64,000 nt of DNA, taken from contig NZ_BMVU01000024.1 of NCBI RefSeq assembly GCF_014650875.1, positions 1 through 64,000 of the forward strand, written 5' to 3'. Source of the DNA: Streptomyces minutiscleroticus (lineage in GTDB: Bacteria; Actinomycetota; Actinomycetes; Streptomycetales; Streptomycetaceae). A program made the translations under genes and the position numbers. How positions within the stretch are numbered: position 1 is the first letter of the stretch; every line of letters begins with the position of its first letter. The notes beneath the pieces were generated by a model. The model was not told where the DNA came from. It did not search any database and was given only the letters and a program-made list of their open reading frames with translations. Positions 8,295 through 17,383 of the stretch are shown here, piece by piece.

Positions 8295-9233
8295 ATGCCC
8301 GCAAAGGGTAAGCACCGCCGTCCCAAGTCCCTGCGCCTGACCGGTTCGCTCGCGCTCGCCGGAACCGGTGGGGCCGCGCTCGCCCTGCCCCTGCTCGGGG
8401 CGGCCGGCGCCCAGGCGGCCACGCCGCAGAGCGCCGTCCAGGCGGCCCCCGCCCACGCCGCCGGGTCCGCCTCCGCCGCCACGCGGACCGCGTCGGCCAC
8501 GTACACCGTGAAGTCGGGCGACTACCTGTCGAAGATCGCCGAGGAGCAGCACGTCAGCGGCGGCTGGAAGAAGCTCTACGCGGACAACCGCGAGGCCGTC
8601 GGCGGCGACCCGTCGCTCATCCACCCGGGCCTGAAGCTGTCCCTCGCGGGCAAGTCCTCCGCCGGCGCTACCACCGGGTCGTCCGGGTCGGCCGAGTCGT
8701 CGGAGTCCTCCGGGTCGACGAAGTCCTCCAAGCCGTCGGACACCACCGCGTCCTCGTCGCAGTCGTCGTCCGCGCGGAGCGGGACCGCGGCCGACGAGGC
8801 CGCCGCCACGTCGCGGACCAGCGGCAGCGGCTACACCCTGCCCGTGGACGGCGCCACCGTCGGCACCGCCTACCACACCTCCGGCAGCATGTGGTCCAGC
8901 GGCTACCACACCGGCACCGACTTCGTCGTCCCGACCGGCACCTCCCTCAAGGCCGTCGCCGCGGGCACGGTCGTCTCCGCCGGCTGGGGCGGCGCGTACG
9001 GCAACCAGGTCGTCATCAAGCTCGGCGACGGCCACTACGCCCAGTACGCCCACCTCTCGCAGCTCTCCGTCTCGGCCGGCCAGACCGTGACCGAGGGCCA
9101 GCGGATAGGTCTGTCCGGGGCGACCGGCAACGTGACCGGGCCGCACCTGCACTTCGAGATCCGCACCACGCCGGACTACGGCTCCGACGTGGACCCGGTG
9201 GCCTACCTCCGCTCCCACGGCGTCAGCCTCTGA
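8295..9233 (+). CDS. secreted LysM-M23 peptidoglycan endopeptidase
   Basis: A 312-aa exported protein. It has a positively charged N-terminus (KGKHRRPKSLRLTG) and a long Ala/Gly/Leu-rich signal region to about residue 40. A LysM domain follows (residues about 70-118, TYTVKSGDYLSKIAEEQHVSGGWKKLYADNRE), then a Ser/Thr linker rich in SSES/SSST, then an M23 metallopeptidase domain (residues about 175-312). The zinc ligands are visible in YHTGTDF and HLHFEIR, and YAQYAHLSQLSV is conserved. It should cleave peptide crosslinks in the cell wall. It is preceded by a c-di-AMP riboswitch and followed by a strong hairpin, so it is monocistronic. It resembles the rpfD-like gene at the right end without the Rpf domain. 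Confidence 0.92.
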   Translation: MPAKGKHRRPKSLRLTGSLALAGTGGAALALPLLGAAGAQAATPQSAVQAAPAHAAGSASAATRTASATYTVKSGDYLSKIAEEQHVSGGWKKLYADNREAVGGDPSLIHPGLKLSLAGKSSAGATTGSSGSAESSESSGSTKSSKPSDTTASSSQSSSARSGTAADEAAATSRTSGSGYTLPVDGATVGTAYHTSGSMWSSGYHTGTDFVVPTGTSLKAVAAGTVVSAGWGGAYGNQVVIKLGDGHYAQYAHLSQLSVSAGQTVTEGQRIGLSGATGNVTGPHLHFEIRTTPDYGSDVDPVAYLRSHGVSL

Positions 9234-9286
9234 CGCCCCGCCGCGCACCGCGGGCACCCGCCCGCGCGCGGCCCGACGGACAGCAC

Positions 9287-9325
9287 CCGAAGGCCGGACC
9301 CCGCACCCCGGGGTCCGGCCTTCGG
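9287..9325. terminator. 17-bp perfect terminator stem
   Basis: Arms 9287-9303 and 9309-9325 are perfectly complementary around the loop CACCC. They lie 53 bp after the M23 gene stop. Confidence 0.8.
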
Positions 9326-9452
9326 CGTACTGTCGCGGGCCCACCCGCGTATTCCGAAGTTGACCAACACTTGACCCGTGGCCTATCTCACCGTTCGTCA
9401 ACCCCTTCCTACGGTCGCGTAGCTCACATCCGAAGGTGAATAGTGAGTCGAC

Positions 9453-10274
9453 GTGGCAGACGATTCGAAGAGAGACAACAAGGCAGTAGTGATCGGGTCG
9501 TACGTGGCGGTGGGGGACAGCTTCACCGAGGGAGTCGGTGACCCCGGGCCCGACGGGGCGCTCGTCGGCTGGGCGGACCGCTTCGCGGTGCTCCTGGCGG
9601 ACCGGCGTCCCGAGGGGACCTTCGAGTACACCAACCTCGCCGTCCGCGGGAAACTGCTCGACCAGATCGTTGCCGACCAGCTCCCGCGCGCCCGGGAGAT
9701 GGCCCCGGACCTGGTGTCCTTCTGCGCCGGCGGCAACGACATCATCCGGCCCGGCACCGACCCCGACGAGGTCGCGGAGCGCTTCGAGCGGGCGGTCGCC
9801 TCGCTCGCCTCCGCCGCCGGCACGGTCATGGTGACCACCGGCTTCGACACCCGTGACACCCCCGTCCTGAAGCACCTGCGCGGCAAGATCGCCACGTACA
9901 ACGGGCACGTGCGGGCCATCGCCGACCGGTACGGCTGCCCCGTGCTCGACCTGTGGTCCCTGCGCAGCGTCCGGGACCGGCGGGCCTGGGACAGCGACCG
10001 GCTGCACCTGTCGCCCGAGGGGCACACCCGGGTCGCCCTGCGGGCCGGCCAGGTCCTCGGCCTCGACGTGCCGGCCGACCCCGAGCAGCCGTGGCCGGCG
10101 CTGCCGCCCCGCGGCACCTTCGAGGTGCGGCGGGACGACATCCAGTGGGCGCGGGAGCACCTGGTGCCGTGGATCGGCCGGCGGCTGCGCGGCCAGTCCT
10201 CCGGCGACCACGTCGTGGCCAAGGGGACCCTGTCCCCGGAGGACATCAGGAGCAGGATCGCCCCCGTTGCCTGA
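9453..10274 (+). CDS. SGNH/GDSL hydrolase
   Basis: A 273-aa SGNH-fold esterase. Block I is YVAVGDSFTEGVGDP (catalytic Ser), block III is CAGGNDI (Gly/Asn of the oxyanion hole), and block V is DRLHLSPEGHTRVA (Asp-His). No signal peptide is apparent, so a cytoplasmic carboxylesterase or deacylase is likely; the substrate is unknown. The GTG at 9453 gives 15 residues before the conserved core, and a second GTG at 9489 is possible. The gene is convergent with the TetR gene. Confidence 0.88.
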   Translation: MADDSKRDNKAVVIGSYVAVGDSFTEGVGDPGPDGALVGWADRFAVLLADRRPEGTFEYTNLAVRGKLLDQIVADQLPRAREMAPDLVSFCAGGNDIIRPGTDPDEVAERFERAVASLASAAGTVMVTTGFDTRDTPVLKHLRGKIATYNGHVRAIADRYGCPVLDLWSLRSVRDRRAWDSDRLHLSPEGHTRVALRAGQVLGLDVPADPEQPWPALPPRGTFEVRRDDIQWAREHLVPWIGRRLRGQSSGDHVVAKGTLSPEDIRSRIAPVA

Positions 10275-10372
10275 TCATCGGCACCGGCACCGGCACCGGC
10301 ATCGGCGGACGCGGGGCGCCGGAGGGCGCGGCCGCGCGGGACACCCGGACCGCGCGGCCCGTGCGCGCAGCA

Positions 10373-10402
10373 CCGGGGTGCGGCGGTTCCGCCGCACCCC
10401 GG
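10373..10402. terminator. bidirectional terminator
   Basis: CCGGGGTGCGGCGG and its exact complement CCGCCGCACCCCGG are separated by TT, giving a roughly 13-bp stem between the convergent SGNH and TetR genes. Confidence 0.65.
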
Positions 10403-10434
10403 CGGGCGGTTCCGGCGCGGCCCGCCGGACGGCC

Positions 10435-11061
10435 TCAGCGCGGCCCGGCGGAGGCCGTCAACGCCGCCCGGTCCAGGCCCAGTTCGCGGGCCAGGGCGTC
10501 GTCCGCCCACTCCTGCGCCCGGGCCCGCGAGATCGCGCCCGGGTAGGCCGTCATCTGCACGGCGAGCCCGTCCAGCAGGGCCGTGAGGCGCAGTGCCGCC
10601 CCCGCCGGGTCCGGGCACCGGAACTCGCCCGCCGCCACGCCCTCCGCGACGACCTCCGTGAGCGCCGCCTTCCACTGCCGGTCCAGGTCGCGGGCGACGT
10701 CCCGCAGCACGGGCTCGCGCAGGGCCGCCGCCCAGCCCTCGATCCACAGCCGCCAGCCCTTGGCCTGGCCGGTCGGCGCGTACCAGCGCACCGCCGCCCG
10801 CAGCCTGCGCAGCGCGGTCGTGCGGCGGCCCAGCAGCTTGCGCAGCCGCGCGAGGTCGCCCTCGGCCGCGTGCGCGAAGGCGGCGGCGACCAGCTTCTCC
10901 TTGGTCGAGAAGTGGTAGAGCACCAGGGCGTTGCTGACGCCGAGGGCCGCGGCGACGTCGGCGATCCGCACCGCCGCCACACCCCGTGCCTCGATCTGCC
11001 CGATGGCCGCCCGCAGCAGCGCCTCGCGCCGCTCCGCCACGCTCAACCGCACTCTCGCCAC
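10435..11061 (-). CDS. TetR/AcrR-family transcriptional regulator
   Basis: A 208-aa protein. The N-terminal HTH (residues about 10-55: RREALLRAAIGQIEARGVAAVRIADVAAALGVSNALVLYHFSTKEKLV) is followed by an all-alpha ligand domain whose MTAYPG...ALAREL ending resembles the BetI-like C-terminal group. It probably represses itself and/or the metallo-hydrolase gene divergently oriented 270 bp away. The ligand is unknown. Confidence 0.9.
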   Translation of the reverse strand: MARVRLSVAERREALLRAAIGQIEARGVAAVRIADVAAALGVSNALVLYHFSTKEKLVAAAFAHAAEGDLARLRKLLGRRTTALRRLRAAVRWYAPTGQAKGWRLWIEGWAAALREPVLRDVARDLDRQWKAALTEVVAEGVAAGEFRCPDPAGAALRLTALLDGLAVQMTAYPGAISRARAQEWADDALARELGLDRAALTASAGPR

Positions 11062-11131
11062 GCCGCAACCCTAGTCCTTCGCGGGGTTCCGCCGCGCTAC
11101 GGGCGCACGACGGCCCCCGGCGGGCCCGTAC

Positions 11132-11145
11132 TGAACGACTGGTCA
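11132..11145. promoter_or_regulatory. candidate TetR operator
   Basis: TGAAC-GACT-GGTCA is an imperfect dyad (4 of 5 bp per arm) 70 bp upstream of the TetR start. Read on the minus strand it contains TTGACC, a possible -35 box of the regulator. It is a candidate autoregulatory site only. Confidence 0.35.
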
Positions 11146-11330
11146 ACGCGGGAGCGGACTGCGGAACGCTCAACTCCCCCTGGCGCGCGGGCGTCCTACC
11201 CCGGGGGCGGTCCATGTGCCGTTCCGCGCGGCGGACCGTCGCGGACACGGGACCGTCACGCGCCCGACCCGGCGCCGTGCGGCGGCCTCGACGACAATGG
11301 CATACCTGACCGAAACTCTCAGGAGGTACC

Positions 11331-12641
11331 GTGACCGGTTTCCGTTCCCTGCGCTCCGGGCTCCAGGCGCTGCAGCCCGCCGCCTTCGGCGCGGACCCGA
11401 GCGGGGAGCGCCTGGCGCGCATCCGCAGATCACCCCACTTCGCGGACGGTGTCTTCCGGAATCCGGAAAGGGCGCGGACCGGGCCGGTCGGCTCCAGGGT
11501 GGAACTCGCGAAGACCTACCTCGGCAAGGAGGAGCGCGCCCGCCGCGCCCCGGCCGGCCGGGTGCCGGTGCACAGCACCACCCTCGCCGACCTGGCCGGG
11601 CCGCCGGCGACCGGGCTGCGCATCACGTGGATGGGCCACTCCAGCGTGCTCGCCGAGATCGACGGGCACCGGGTCCTGTTCGACCCGGTCTGGGGCGAGC
11701 GCTGCTCGCCGTTCGCCTTCGCCGGGCCCAAGCGGCTGCACCCGGTGCCGGTGCCGCTGGCCGCCCTCGGCCCGGTCGACGTGGTCGTCATCTCGCACGA
11801 CCACTACGACCACCTCGACATGCCCACCATCAAGGCGCTGGCGGGCACGGACACCCTCTTCGCGGTGCCGCTCGGCGTCGGCGCGCACCTGGAGCACTGG
11901 GGCGTGCCCGCGGACCGGCTGCGCGAACTGGACTGGCACGAGTCGACGAAGGTCGGCGGGCTGTCGCTCACCGCCGCCCCCGCGCGCCACTTCTGCGGCC
12001 GCGGCCTGCGCAACACCCAGCACACCCTGTGGGCCTCCTGGGCCGTCGCCGGCGACACCCACCGGATCTACCACAGCGGTGACACCGGCTACTTCAAGGG
12101 CTTCCAGGACATCGGCGCGGAGTACGGCCCCTTCGACGTCACGATGATCCAGATCGGCGCGTACAGCGAGTACTGGCCGGACATCCACATGACGCCCGAG
12201 GAGGGCATGCGGGCGCACGTGGACCTCCAGGGCGGGGACGCCGTCGGCGCCGGGCCGATGCTGCCGATCCACTGGGCGACCTTCAACCTGGCGCCGCACG
12301 CCTGGGCCGAGCCCGGCGAGGGCACCGTCGCCGCCGCCCGCGCGGCCGGCGCGCGCGTCGCGCTGCCGCGTCCGGGCGAGCCCTTCGAGCCCGCGGCCGA
12401 GGCGGTACCGGCCGAGCCGTGGTGGCGCGGCGTGGCCCTGGCGCCGAAGGGCGGCTGGCCCGGCACCGGGCCGCTGGCCGAGGCCGCGACGTCGCAGGCC
12501 GCCGCCGGGGACGCCGGCTCCGCGCGGGAGGCCGACGCGCCCGCGCCCGCGCCCGCGGCCGTCGGCGGGAGGACGGACAGTGACGTCCCGGGGGACGGTG
12601 CCGACGGCACCGGCGCGGCGGAGACCGTCCCGGCGAGCTGA
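11331..12641 (+). CDS. MBL-fold metallohydrolase (NAPE-PLD/UlaG-like)
   Basis: A 436-aa metallo-beta-lactamase-fold protein. The core begins at LRITWMGHSSVLAEIDGHRVLFDPVWGERCSPF, and the zinc motif is SHDHYDHLD (HxHxDH). Further ligands lie in ARHFCGRG, YHSGDTGYF and LPIHWATF. The family includes N-acyl-phosphatidylethanolamine phospholipase D and related membrane-lipid hydrolases, but the real substrate is unknown. Residues after about 370 form an Ala/Pro/Glu-rich tail unlike the catalytic core. An AGGAGG box lies 6 nt before the GTG start. A strong terminator follows, so it is monocistronic. Confidence 0.88.
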   Translation: MTGFRSLRSGLQALQPAAFGADPSGERLARIRRSPHFADGVFRNPERARTGPVGSRVELAKTYLGKEERARRAPAGRVPVHSTTLADLAGPPATGLRITWMGHSSVLAEIDGHRVLFDPVWGERCSPFAFAGPKRLHPVPVPLAALGPVDVVVISHDHYDHLDMPTIKALAGTDTLFAVPLGVGAHLEHWGVPADRLRELDWHESTKVGGLSLTAAPARHFCGRGLRNTQHTLWASWAVAGDTHRIYHSGDTGYFKGFQDIGAEYGPFDVTMIQIGAYSEYWPDIHMTPEEGMRAHVDLQGGDAVGAGPMLPIHWATFNLAPHAWAEPGEGTVAAARAAGARVALPRPGEPFEPAAEAVPAEPWWRGVALAPKGGWPGTGPLAEAATSQAAAGDAGSAREADAPAPAPAAVGGRTDSDVPGDGADGTGAAETVPAS

Positions 12642-12664
12642 CGCGCACGGGCGTTCCGCCCGGC

Positions 12665-12707
12665 GGCGAGGGCCGAGGAGCCACCTGCTCCTCGGCCCTC
12701 GCCTTTT
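12665..12707 (+). terminator. intrinsic terminator with U tract
   Basis: GGCGAGGGCCGAGGAG and its exact complement surround a 7-nt loop and are followed by TTTT, 24 bp after the metallohydrolase stop. This is one of the few classical rho-independent terminators in the window. Confidence 0.9.
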
Positions 12708-12986
12708 GTCCGTGACCGCTTCCGACCAGCTCTGACCGGCTCGTGGTGACTCCGGAGCGAGCGGACGGAGGCATTATCGGTCTTCCGTGCGAGCCCTCAT
12801 ACCAGAGCGGGATGCTGTCCGCCGGACTTCCCCAACTGACCGCCGGACCCGCCGCGAGGACGACTACTGTCAGTGCCCGTCGAGCGACGGAAGGGCGGGC
12901 CTTCCTGCCCTCCGACACGCGACGGCGCCTGCCCAGGCGCGGTACCGGGCCCTCCCGCCGCCCCCACCACCAGCACGAGGACGTCG
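12708..12986 (+). promoter_or_regulatory. upstream region of the conservon operon
   Basis: About 280 bp without a supported gene. It must contain the cvn operon promoter. TACTGT near 12865 resembles a -10 box but has no well-spaced -35 partner. Confidence 0.35.
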
Positions 12987-15077
12987 ATGTCTCACCTCCG
13001 CGCACCGGCCGCACGCGCAGACCGCCGCGAGGGCGGACGGCACGGCAGGCAGGTCGCCCGCACCGCGGCGCCGGCCGAGACCTCCCTGCGCCACCAGCTC
13101 CTGCGCCTCGCGGTCCTGCCGCCCGTCGCGGTGGCGCTCGGCGCCGGCGCCGCCGTGCTGTTCCTCGTCCGCTCCGCGGGCGTCCGGCCGGGACCCGCCC
13201 TGTGGGGCGTGCTCGGCGGGGCCGCCGTCGTGACCCTCGCCGCCGTGGTGATCGCCGCCGTCGCCGCCCGGCGCGCCGTGCGGTCCGTCCGCGAGCGCGT
13301 CGACGCGCTGCGCCGCACCAGCGCCGGCGGCGAGGCCGACCTGCGCGAGGTCGTCGTGTCGCTGCGCCGCGGCGACGGCCCGCCCGCCCGGCGCCCGCGC
13401 GCCCGCGCGGGTGCCGGGGCCGACCCGTTCGAACTGCTCGCCGACGACCTCGCCCGGGCCCACGAGGTCGCCGTCGCCACCGTCGTGCAGGCCGCCCAGC
13501 TCTCCAGCCAGACGGGCAGCGAGCAGAAGCTGGAGGTCTTCGTCAACCTCGCCCGGCGGCTGCAGTCGCTGGTGCACCGCGAGATCTCGATCCTCGACCA
13601 GCTGGAGAACGAGATCGAGGACCCCGACCTGCTCAAGGGCCTCTTCCACATCGACCACCTCGCCACCCGCATCCGGCGTCACGCCGAGAACCTGGCCGTC
13701 CTGGGCGGCGCCGTCTCGCGCCGCCAGTGGAGCAACCCGGTCTCCATGACCGAGGTCCTGCGCTCCGCCATCGCGGAGGTCGAGCACTACTCCCGCGTCA
13801 AACTGGTGCCGCCGATCGCCGGCACGCTGCGCGGGCACGTCGTCGCCGACGTGATCCACCTCCTGGCCGAACTCGTCGAGAACGCCACGGTGTTCTCCGC
13901 CCCGCACACCCAGGTCCTGCTCCGCGCCGACCTCGTCACCTCCGGGCTCGCCGTCGAGGTCGAGGACCGCGGCCTCGGCATGCCGGTGACCGAGCAGAAC
14001 AAGATGAACGCGCTGCTCGCCGACCCCGACCAGGTCAACGTGGCGAGCCTGCTGCAGGACGGCCGCATCGGCCTGTTCGTGGTCTCCCAGCTCGCGCGGC
14101 GGCACGGCATCCACGTCCGCCTGCAGACCAACATCTACGGCGGCGTGCAGGCCGCCGTCATCGTCCCGCAGGAGCTGCTCGGCGCGGAGAGCCACCAGGA
14201 GCAGGTGCTCGGGCAGCAGCGCGCGGCGGTGGAGGCGGGGGCGCCGGCGCACGGTGGCCCCGCGCACGCGGCGCCGGGACCGGTGACCCTCGTGGGCGAG
14301 GCGTGGGCGCGCGACACGACGGGGTACGGCGACCCGGCGGACGGCGCCGTCCCGCCCGGCGGACCCCGCGGCGAGGCCGCGCACGGCGCGCGGCCCCGCT
14401 CCGTACCGGTCCCCCCGGCGTGGGACGGGACGCCGGGTGCTCCCGGCGACGCGGCACGCCCGCCGGCTGCGGCGCCCGCCGCCCCCGAGCCCGTGCAGCA
14501 CGGCACCGCCGAACCGGCCGTCCAGCGCGGTCACCAGCACGGCGCGGCCGACGGCGGCCCCGTCCCGCTGCCGGTGCGCGGTTCCGGGCAGCGGCGCACC
14601 CCGGCGGACGCCGTCCCCGGCATCCACCCCGGCGACCGGCGGGCCGTGGACGAGAACGCCTCCCTGCTGCCCGCCCCGCGGGGCGGCGTCCCGCGCGGCA
14701 CCAAGGACAAGCCGCTGCTGCCCCGCCGCCGCGCCCAGGAGCACCTCGCCCCCCAGCTGCGCGGCGGGCCCGCCCCGCGCCAGGACGACGGCGTCGTCGT
14801 CGGCCACGACCCGGGCCTGGTGGCGGCGTTCCGGCGCGGCGTCGGCCTCGCGGAGGCACATCCGGCGGAGCCCGCCGCGCCCCCGGCCGACGCGCGCCCC
14901 GAGGCGGCCCGCCCCGCCCCGGCCCCCTCCGCCCCCGTACGGCAGGGGCTGTACGAGCCGTACGGACCGCACGGGACGTCCGCGCCGCACGAGGCGCGCG
15001 CCGCGCACGACACCGCGCCCGCCCCGGGCGACCGGACCTCCGCACCCCGGCACGACGGGAGCGCACCGGCCGGATGA
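12987..15077 (+). CDS. cvnA: conservon sensor ATPase CvnA
   Basis: A 696-aa histidine-kinase-like protein. Two N-terminal membrane helices (about 36-58 and 70-93) are followed by a HAMP-like linker and a helical dimerization region (VATVVQAAQLSSQTGSEQKLEVFVNLARRLQSL). The HATPase domain shows the N box LLAELVENATVFSAP and G boxes VEDRGLGMP and GRIGLFVVSQLARRHG. The last 290 residues are a disordered Pro/Ala-rich tail. CvnA proteins act at the membrane with CvnB-D as a G-protein-like signalling complex that affects development in Streptomyces. It is the first gene of a five-gene operon. The ATG at 12987 has GAGG upstream. Confidence 0.92.
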   Translation: MSHLRAPAARADRREGGRHGRQVARTAAPAETSLRHQLLRLAVLPPVAVALGAGAAVLFLVRSAGVRPGPALWGVLGGAAVVTLAAVVIAAVAARRAVRSVRERVDALRRTSAGGEADLREVVVSLRRGDGPPARRPRARAGAGADPFELLADDLARAHEVAVATVVQAAQLSSQTGSEQKLEVFVNLARRLQSLVHREISILDQLENEIEDPDLLKGLFHIDHLATRIRRHAENLAVLGGAVSRRQWSNPVSMTEVLRSAIAEVEHYSRVKLVPPIAGTLRGHVVADVIHLLAELVENATVFSAPHTQVLLRADLVTSGLAVEVEDRGLGMPVTEQNKMNALLADPDQVNVASLLQDGRIGLFVVSQLARRHGIHVRLQTNIYGGVQAAVIVPQELLGAESHQEQVLGQQRAAVEAGAPAHGGPAHAAPGPVTLVGEAWARDTTGYGDPADGAVPPGGPRGEAAHGARPRSVPVPPAWDGTPGAPGDAARPPAAAPAAPEPVQHGTAEPAVQRGHQHGAADGGPVPLPVRGSGQRRTPADAVPGIHPGDRRAVDENASLLPAPRGGVPRGTKDKPLLPRRRAQEHLAPQLRGGPAPRQDDGVVVGHDPGLVAAFRRGVGLAEAHPAEPAAPPADARPEAARPAPAPSAPVRQGLYEPYGPHGTSAPHEARAAHDTAPAPGDRTSAPRHDGSAPAG

Positions 15078-15163
15078 CCCCCGTCCCTCCCGACGCCCCC
15101 ACCCACGCCCGCGCCCTCCCCTCCTTCCGCGCGGACCTTCGTACTCCAAGGAGCCGATCCACC

Positions 15164-15595
15164 ATGGCGAGCGATGTGCCGATCTCCCAGGTATCCGATC
15201 TCGACTGGCTGATGAGCGGGCTCGTCCAGCGCGTGCCGCACACCAGGAGCGCTGTCCTGCTCTCCTGCGACGGGCTGGTGAAGTCCGTCCACGGCCTGGA
15301 CGACGACAGCGCCGACCACATGGCCGCGCTCGCCTCGGGCCTGTACTCCCTCGGCCGCAGCGCGGGCATCCGCTTCGGCGACGGCGGCGAGGTGCGCCAG
15401 GTCGTGGTCGAGCTGGACTCGACGCTGCTGTTCGTCTCCACCGCGGGGTCCGGAACCTGCCTCGCCGTGCTCGCCGGGCGCGAGGCCGACGCGGCCGTGC
15501 TCGGCTACGAGATGGCGATGCTCGTCAAGAGCGTGCGGCCGTACCTGACGACGGCGCCCCGGCAGCCCGCCGAACCGCGTGCGACGAGGCCCTGA
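15164..15595 (+). CDS. cvnB: roadblock/LC7 protein CvnB
   Basis: A 143-aa protein whose residues about 10-120 form one Roadblock/LC7 domain (LDWLMSGLVQRVPHTRSAVLLSCDGLVKSVHGLD, then ADHMAALASGLYSLGR). Such proteins serve as GTPase-activating or scaffolding partners of Ras-like GTPases, here CvnD. It lies 86 bp after cvnA and 2 bp before cvnC. AAGGAG sits 11 bp before the ATG. Confidence 0.93.
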   Translation: MASDVPISQVSDLDWLMSGLVQRVPHTRSAVLLSCDGLVKSVHGLDDDSADHMAALASGLYSLGRSAGIRFGDGGEVRQVVVELDSTLLFVSTAGSGTCLAVLAGREADAAVLGYEMAMLVKSVRPYLTTAPRQPAEPRATRP

Positions 15596-15597
15596 GC

Positions 15598-15969
15598 GTG
15601 GCCGCGGCCGGCGACGGGCCCTGGCTCGACGACGCGGCCGGCCGGCTGGTGCGCCCCTACACGGTCAGCAACGGCAGGACCCGGCCCACCCTGACGATGA
15701 ATCTGCTGTCACAGGTGATGTCCACCGGCGCCGCCCCGCGCGGCTACCTCGGACCGGAGCACAACCAGGCGCTCGACCTGTGCCGGGGACCCGTCTCGGT
15801 GGCCGAGATCGCCGCCCACCTCGGGCTCCCGGCGGTGGTCACCAAGGTGCTGCTGTCCGACCTCGTCGACTGCGGGGCGCTGACCACCAAGTTCCCGGCT
15901 TTCCACCACAATCCCACGGACCGGTCCCTTCTGGAGGCAGTGCTCGATGGACTACGACGACAGCTCTGA
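15598..15969 (+). CDS. cvnC: DUF742 protein CvnC
   Basis: A 123-aa DUF742 protein with the hallmark beginning GPWLDDAAGRLVRPYTVSNGRTRP and a winged-helix-like C-terminal half (VSVAEIAAHLGLPAVVTKVLLSDLVDCGAL). It starts at a GTG two bases after the cvnB stop. Its end overlaps cvnD by 23 bp, an overlap typical of conservons. It is thought to bridge the receptor and the GTPase. Confidence 0.92.
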   Translation: MAAAGDGPWLDDAAGRLVRPYTVSNGRTRPTLTMNLLSQVMSTGAAPRGYLGPEHNQALDLCRGPVSVAEIAAHLGLPAVVTKVLLSDLVDCGALTTKFPAFHHNPTDRSLLEAVLDGLRRQL

Positions 15970-16546
15970 CCCCTTCCCCACCGCGCTGAAGATCCTGGTG
16001 GCGGGAGGCTTCGGAGTGGGCAAGACCACCTTCGTCGGCGCGGTGAGCGAGATCACGCCGCTGAGCACGGAGGAGCTCCTCACCACGGTCAGCGCCGGGA
16101 TCGACGACCTCGAAGGCATCGAGAACAAGGTCGAGACGACCGTCGCGATGGACTTCGGTCGCATAACCCTGGACCCCGAACACGTGCTGTACCTGTTCGG
16201 GACGCCCGGGCAGGAGCGTTTCTGGTTCATGTGGGACGAGCTCTCCGAGGGCGCGCTGGGCGCGGTGATCCTCGCCGACACCCGCCGCCTGGAGGACTGC
16301 TTCGCGGCCGTCGACTTCTTCGAGCAGCGCGGCATGGGCTTCATCGTGGCCGTCAACGAGTTCGACGGCGGCTTCCGCTACGCCCCGGACGAGGTGCGCG
16401 CCGCCCTCGACCTCGACCCGGATATCCCCGTCGTGTGCTGCGACGCCCGCATCTCCAGCTCGGCCATCCAGACGCTGCTGACCCTCGTACGCCACCTCCT
16501 CGCGCACGCGCCCGCGACCGCCCCCAGCCACGGAGCCCACACATGA
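15947..16546 (+). CDS. cvnD: small GTPase CvnD
   Basis: A 199-aa Ras-like GTPase. The G1 loop is GGFGVGKTTF, the G3 motif is GTPGQERFW (usually DxxGQ), and the G4 position reads VNEFDG, as is usual for the CvnD/MglA-like ATP/GTP-binding family rather than NKxD. It is the switch protein of the conservon. Its stop overlaps the start of the GAF gene by ATGA. Confidence 0.93.
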   Translation: MDYDDSSDPFPTALKILVAGGFGVGKTTFVGAVSEITPLSTEELLTTVSAGIDDLEGIENKVETTVAMDFGRITLDPEHVLYLFGTPGQERFWFMWDELSEGALGAVILADTRRLEDCFAAVDFFEQRGMGFIVAVNEFDGGFRYAPDEVRAALDLDPDIPVVCCDARISSSAIQTLLTLVRHLLAHAPATAPSHGAHT

Positions 16547-17124
16547 GCTACGACCCGCCGCGTCCGGCCGGTCGGCTGCTGCTCACCCCCGAGGACAGGG
16601 ACGCGTCCGACCGGGTGCGGCGGCTGCGCCGGCTGGGCCTGGGGGAGCGGCCCGAGCCCGCCCTCGACGCCTTCGCCGACCGGCTCGCCGAGGTCGCCGC
16701 GGTGCCGTACGCGATGGTCAACTTCATCGACGAGCACCGGCAGTTCTTCGCCGGGCTGCACACCCCGGACGGCACGGGCGGCGGCGAGGCGCTGACCGCC
16801 GAGGCGCGCCGCCCGCGCCGCCCGGCGAGCCGCTACCTGGCCCGCGACCACGGCTTCTGCCCGCACGTGGTGGTGCGGCGCAAGGCGCTGGTCCTCGAGG
16901 ACGTGTGCGACTACCCGCGGTTCGCGGGGAACCCGGTCGTCGACGAGTTCGGCGTCCGCACCTACCTCGGCGCCCCCCTGATGGACCGGACGGGCTTCGC
17001 ACTCGGCACGATCTGCGTGGTCGACGTCGAGCCGCGGCCGTGGGGCCGGGCGGGCCTGGACACCATCAAGTCGATGGCGGCGGAACTGGTCCAGCAGCTC
17101 GAACTGCGCGACGGCGGCATCTGA
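16543..17124 (+). CDS. GAF-domain protein of the conservon operon
   Basis: A 193-aa soluble protein with a GAF domain over most of its length. It shows ADRLAEVAAVPYAMVNFIDEHRQFFAGL, DHGFCPHVVVRRKALVLEDVCDYPRFAGNPVVDEFGVRTYLGAPL and TGFALGTICVVDVEPRPW. The single Cys in GFCPHVV is a common position in free-standing GAF proteins. It probably senses a small ligand or redox state and feeds the conservon, because it is translationally coupled to cvnD. The ligand is unknown. Confidence 0.88.
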   Translation: MSYDPPRPAGRLLLTPEDRDASDRVRRLRRLGLGERPEPALDAFADRLAEVAAVPYAMVNFIDEHRQFFAGLHTPDGTGGGEALTAEARRPRRPASRYLARDHGFCPHVVVRRKALVLEDVCDYPRFAGNPVVDEFGVRTYLGAPLMDRTGFALGTICVVDVEPRPWGRAGLDTIKSMAAELVQQLELRDGGI

Positions 17125-17242
17125 GGACGGCCCGCGGACGGCACACGGAGGGCATGCGGAAGGCGCGCACGGCACGGCGGGCCGCACGGCGGACGGTACG
17201 GGGGGACGGCGCGGCGAAGGCCCCGGCCCGAACGTGAAGCGG

Positions 17243-17257
17243 AGCTGCGGCGCAGCT
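17243..17257. promoter_or_regulatory. 15-bp palindrome upstream of tdh
   Basis: AGCTGCG-G-CGCAGCT is a perfect palindrome 127 bp before the tdh start and 118 bp after the GAF gene stop. No U tract follows, so it is more likely an operator for the tdh-kbl promoter than a terminator. The regulator is unknown. Confidence 0.4.
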
Positions 17258-17383
17258 TAAGAAATCCTCGATGGACCGGGGACGGTGGCGTACGGCAGAT
17301 TGCTGGACGATCCCACTCACCTCCCCGGTACGGGCTCCTTCGGCGTGCCCGGGGTCCGGGGCCCGCACATCAGGAGCCGTCGC

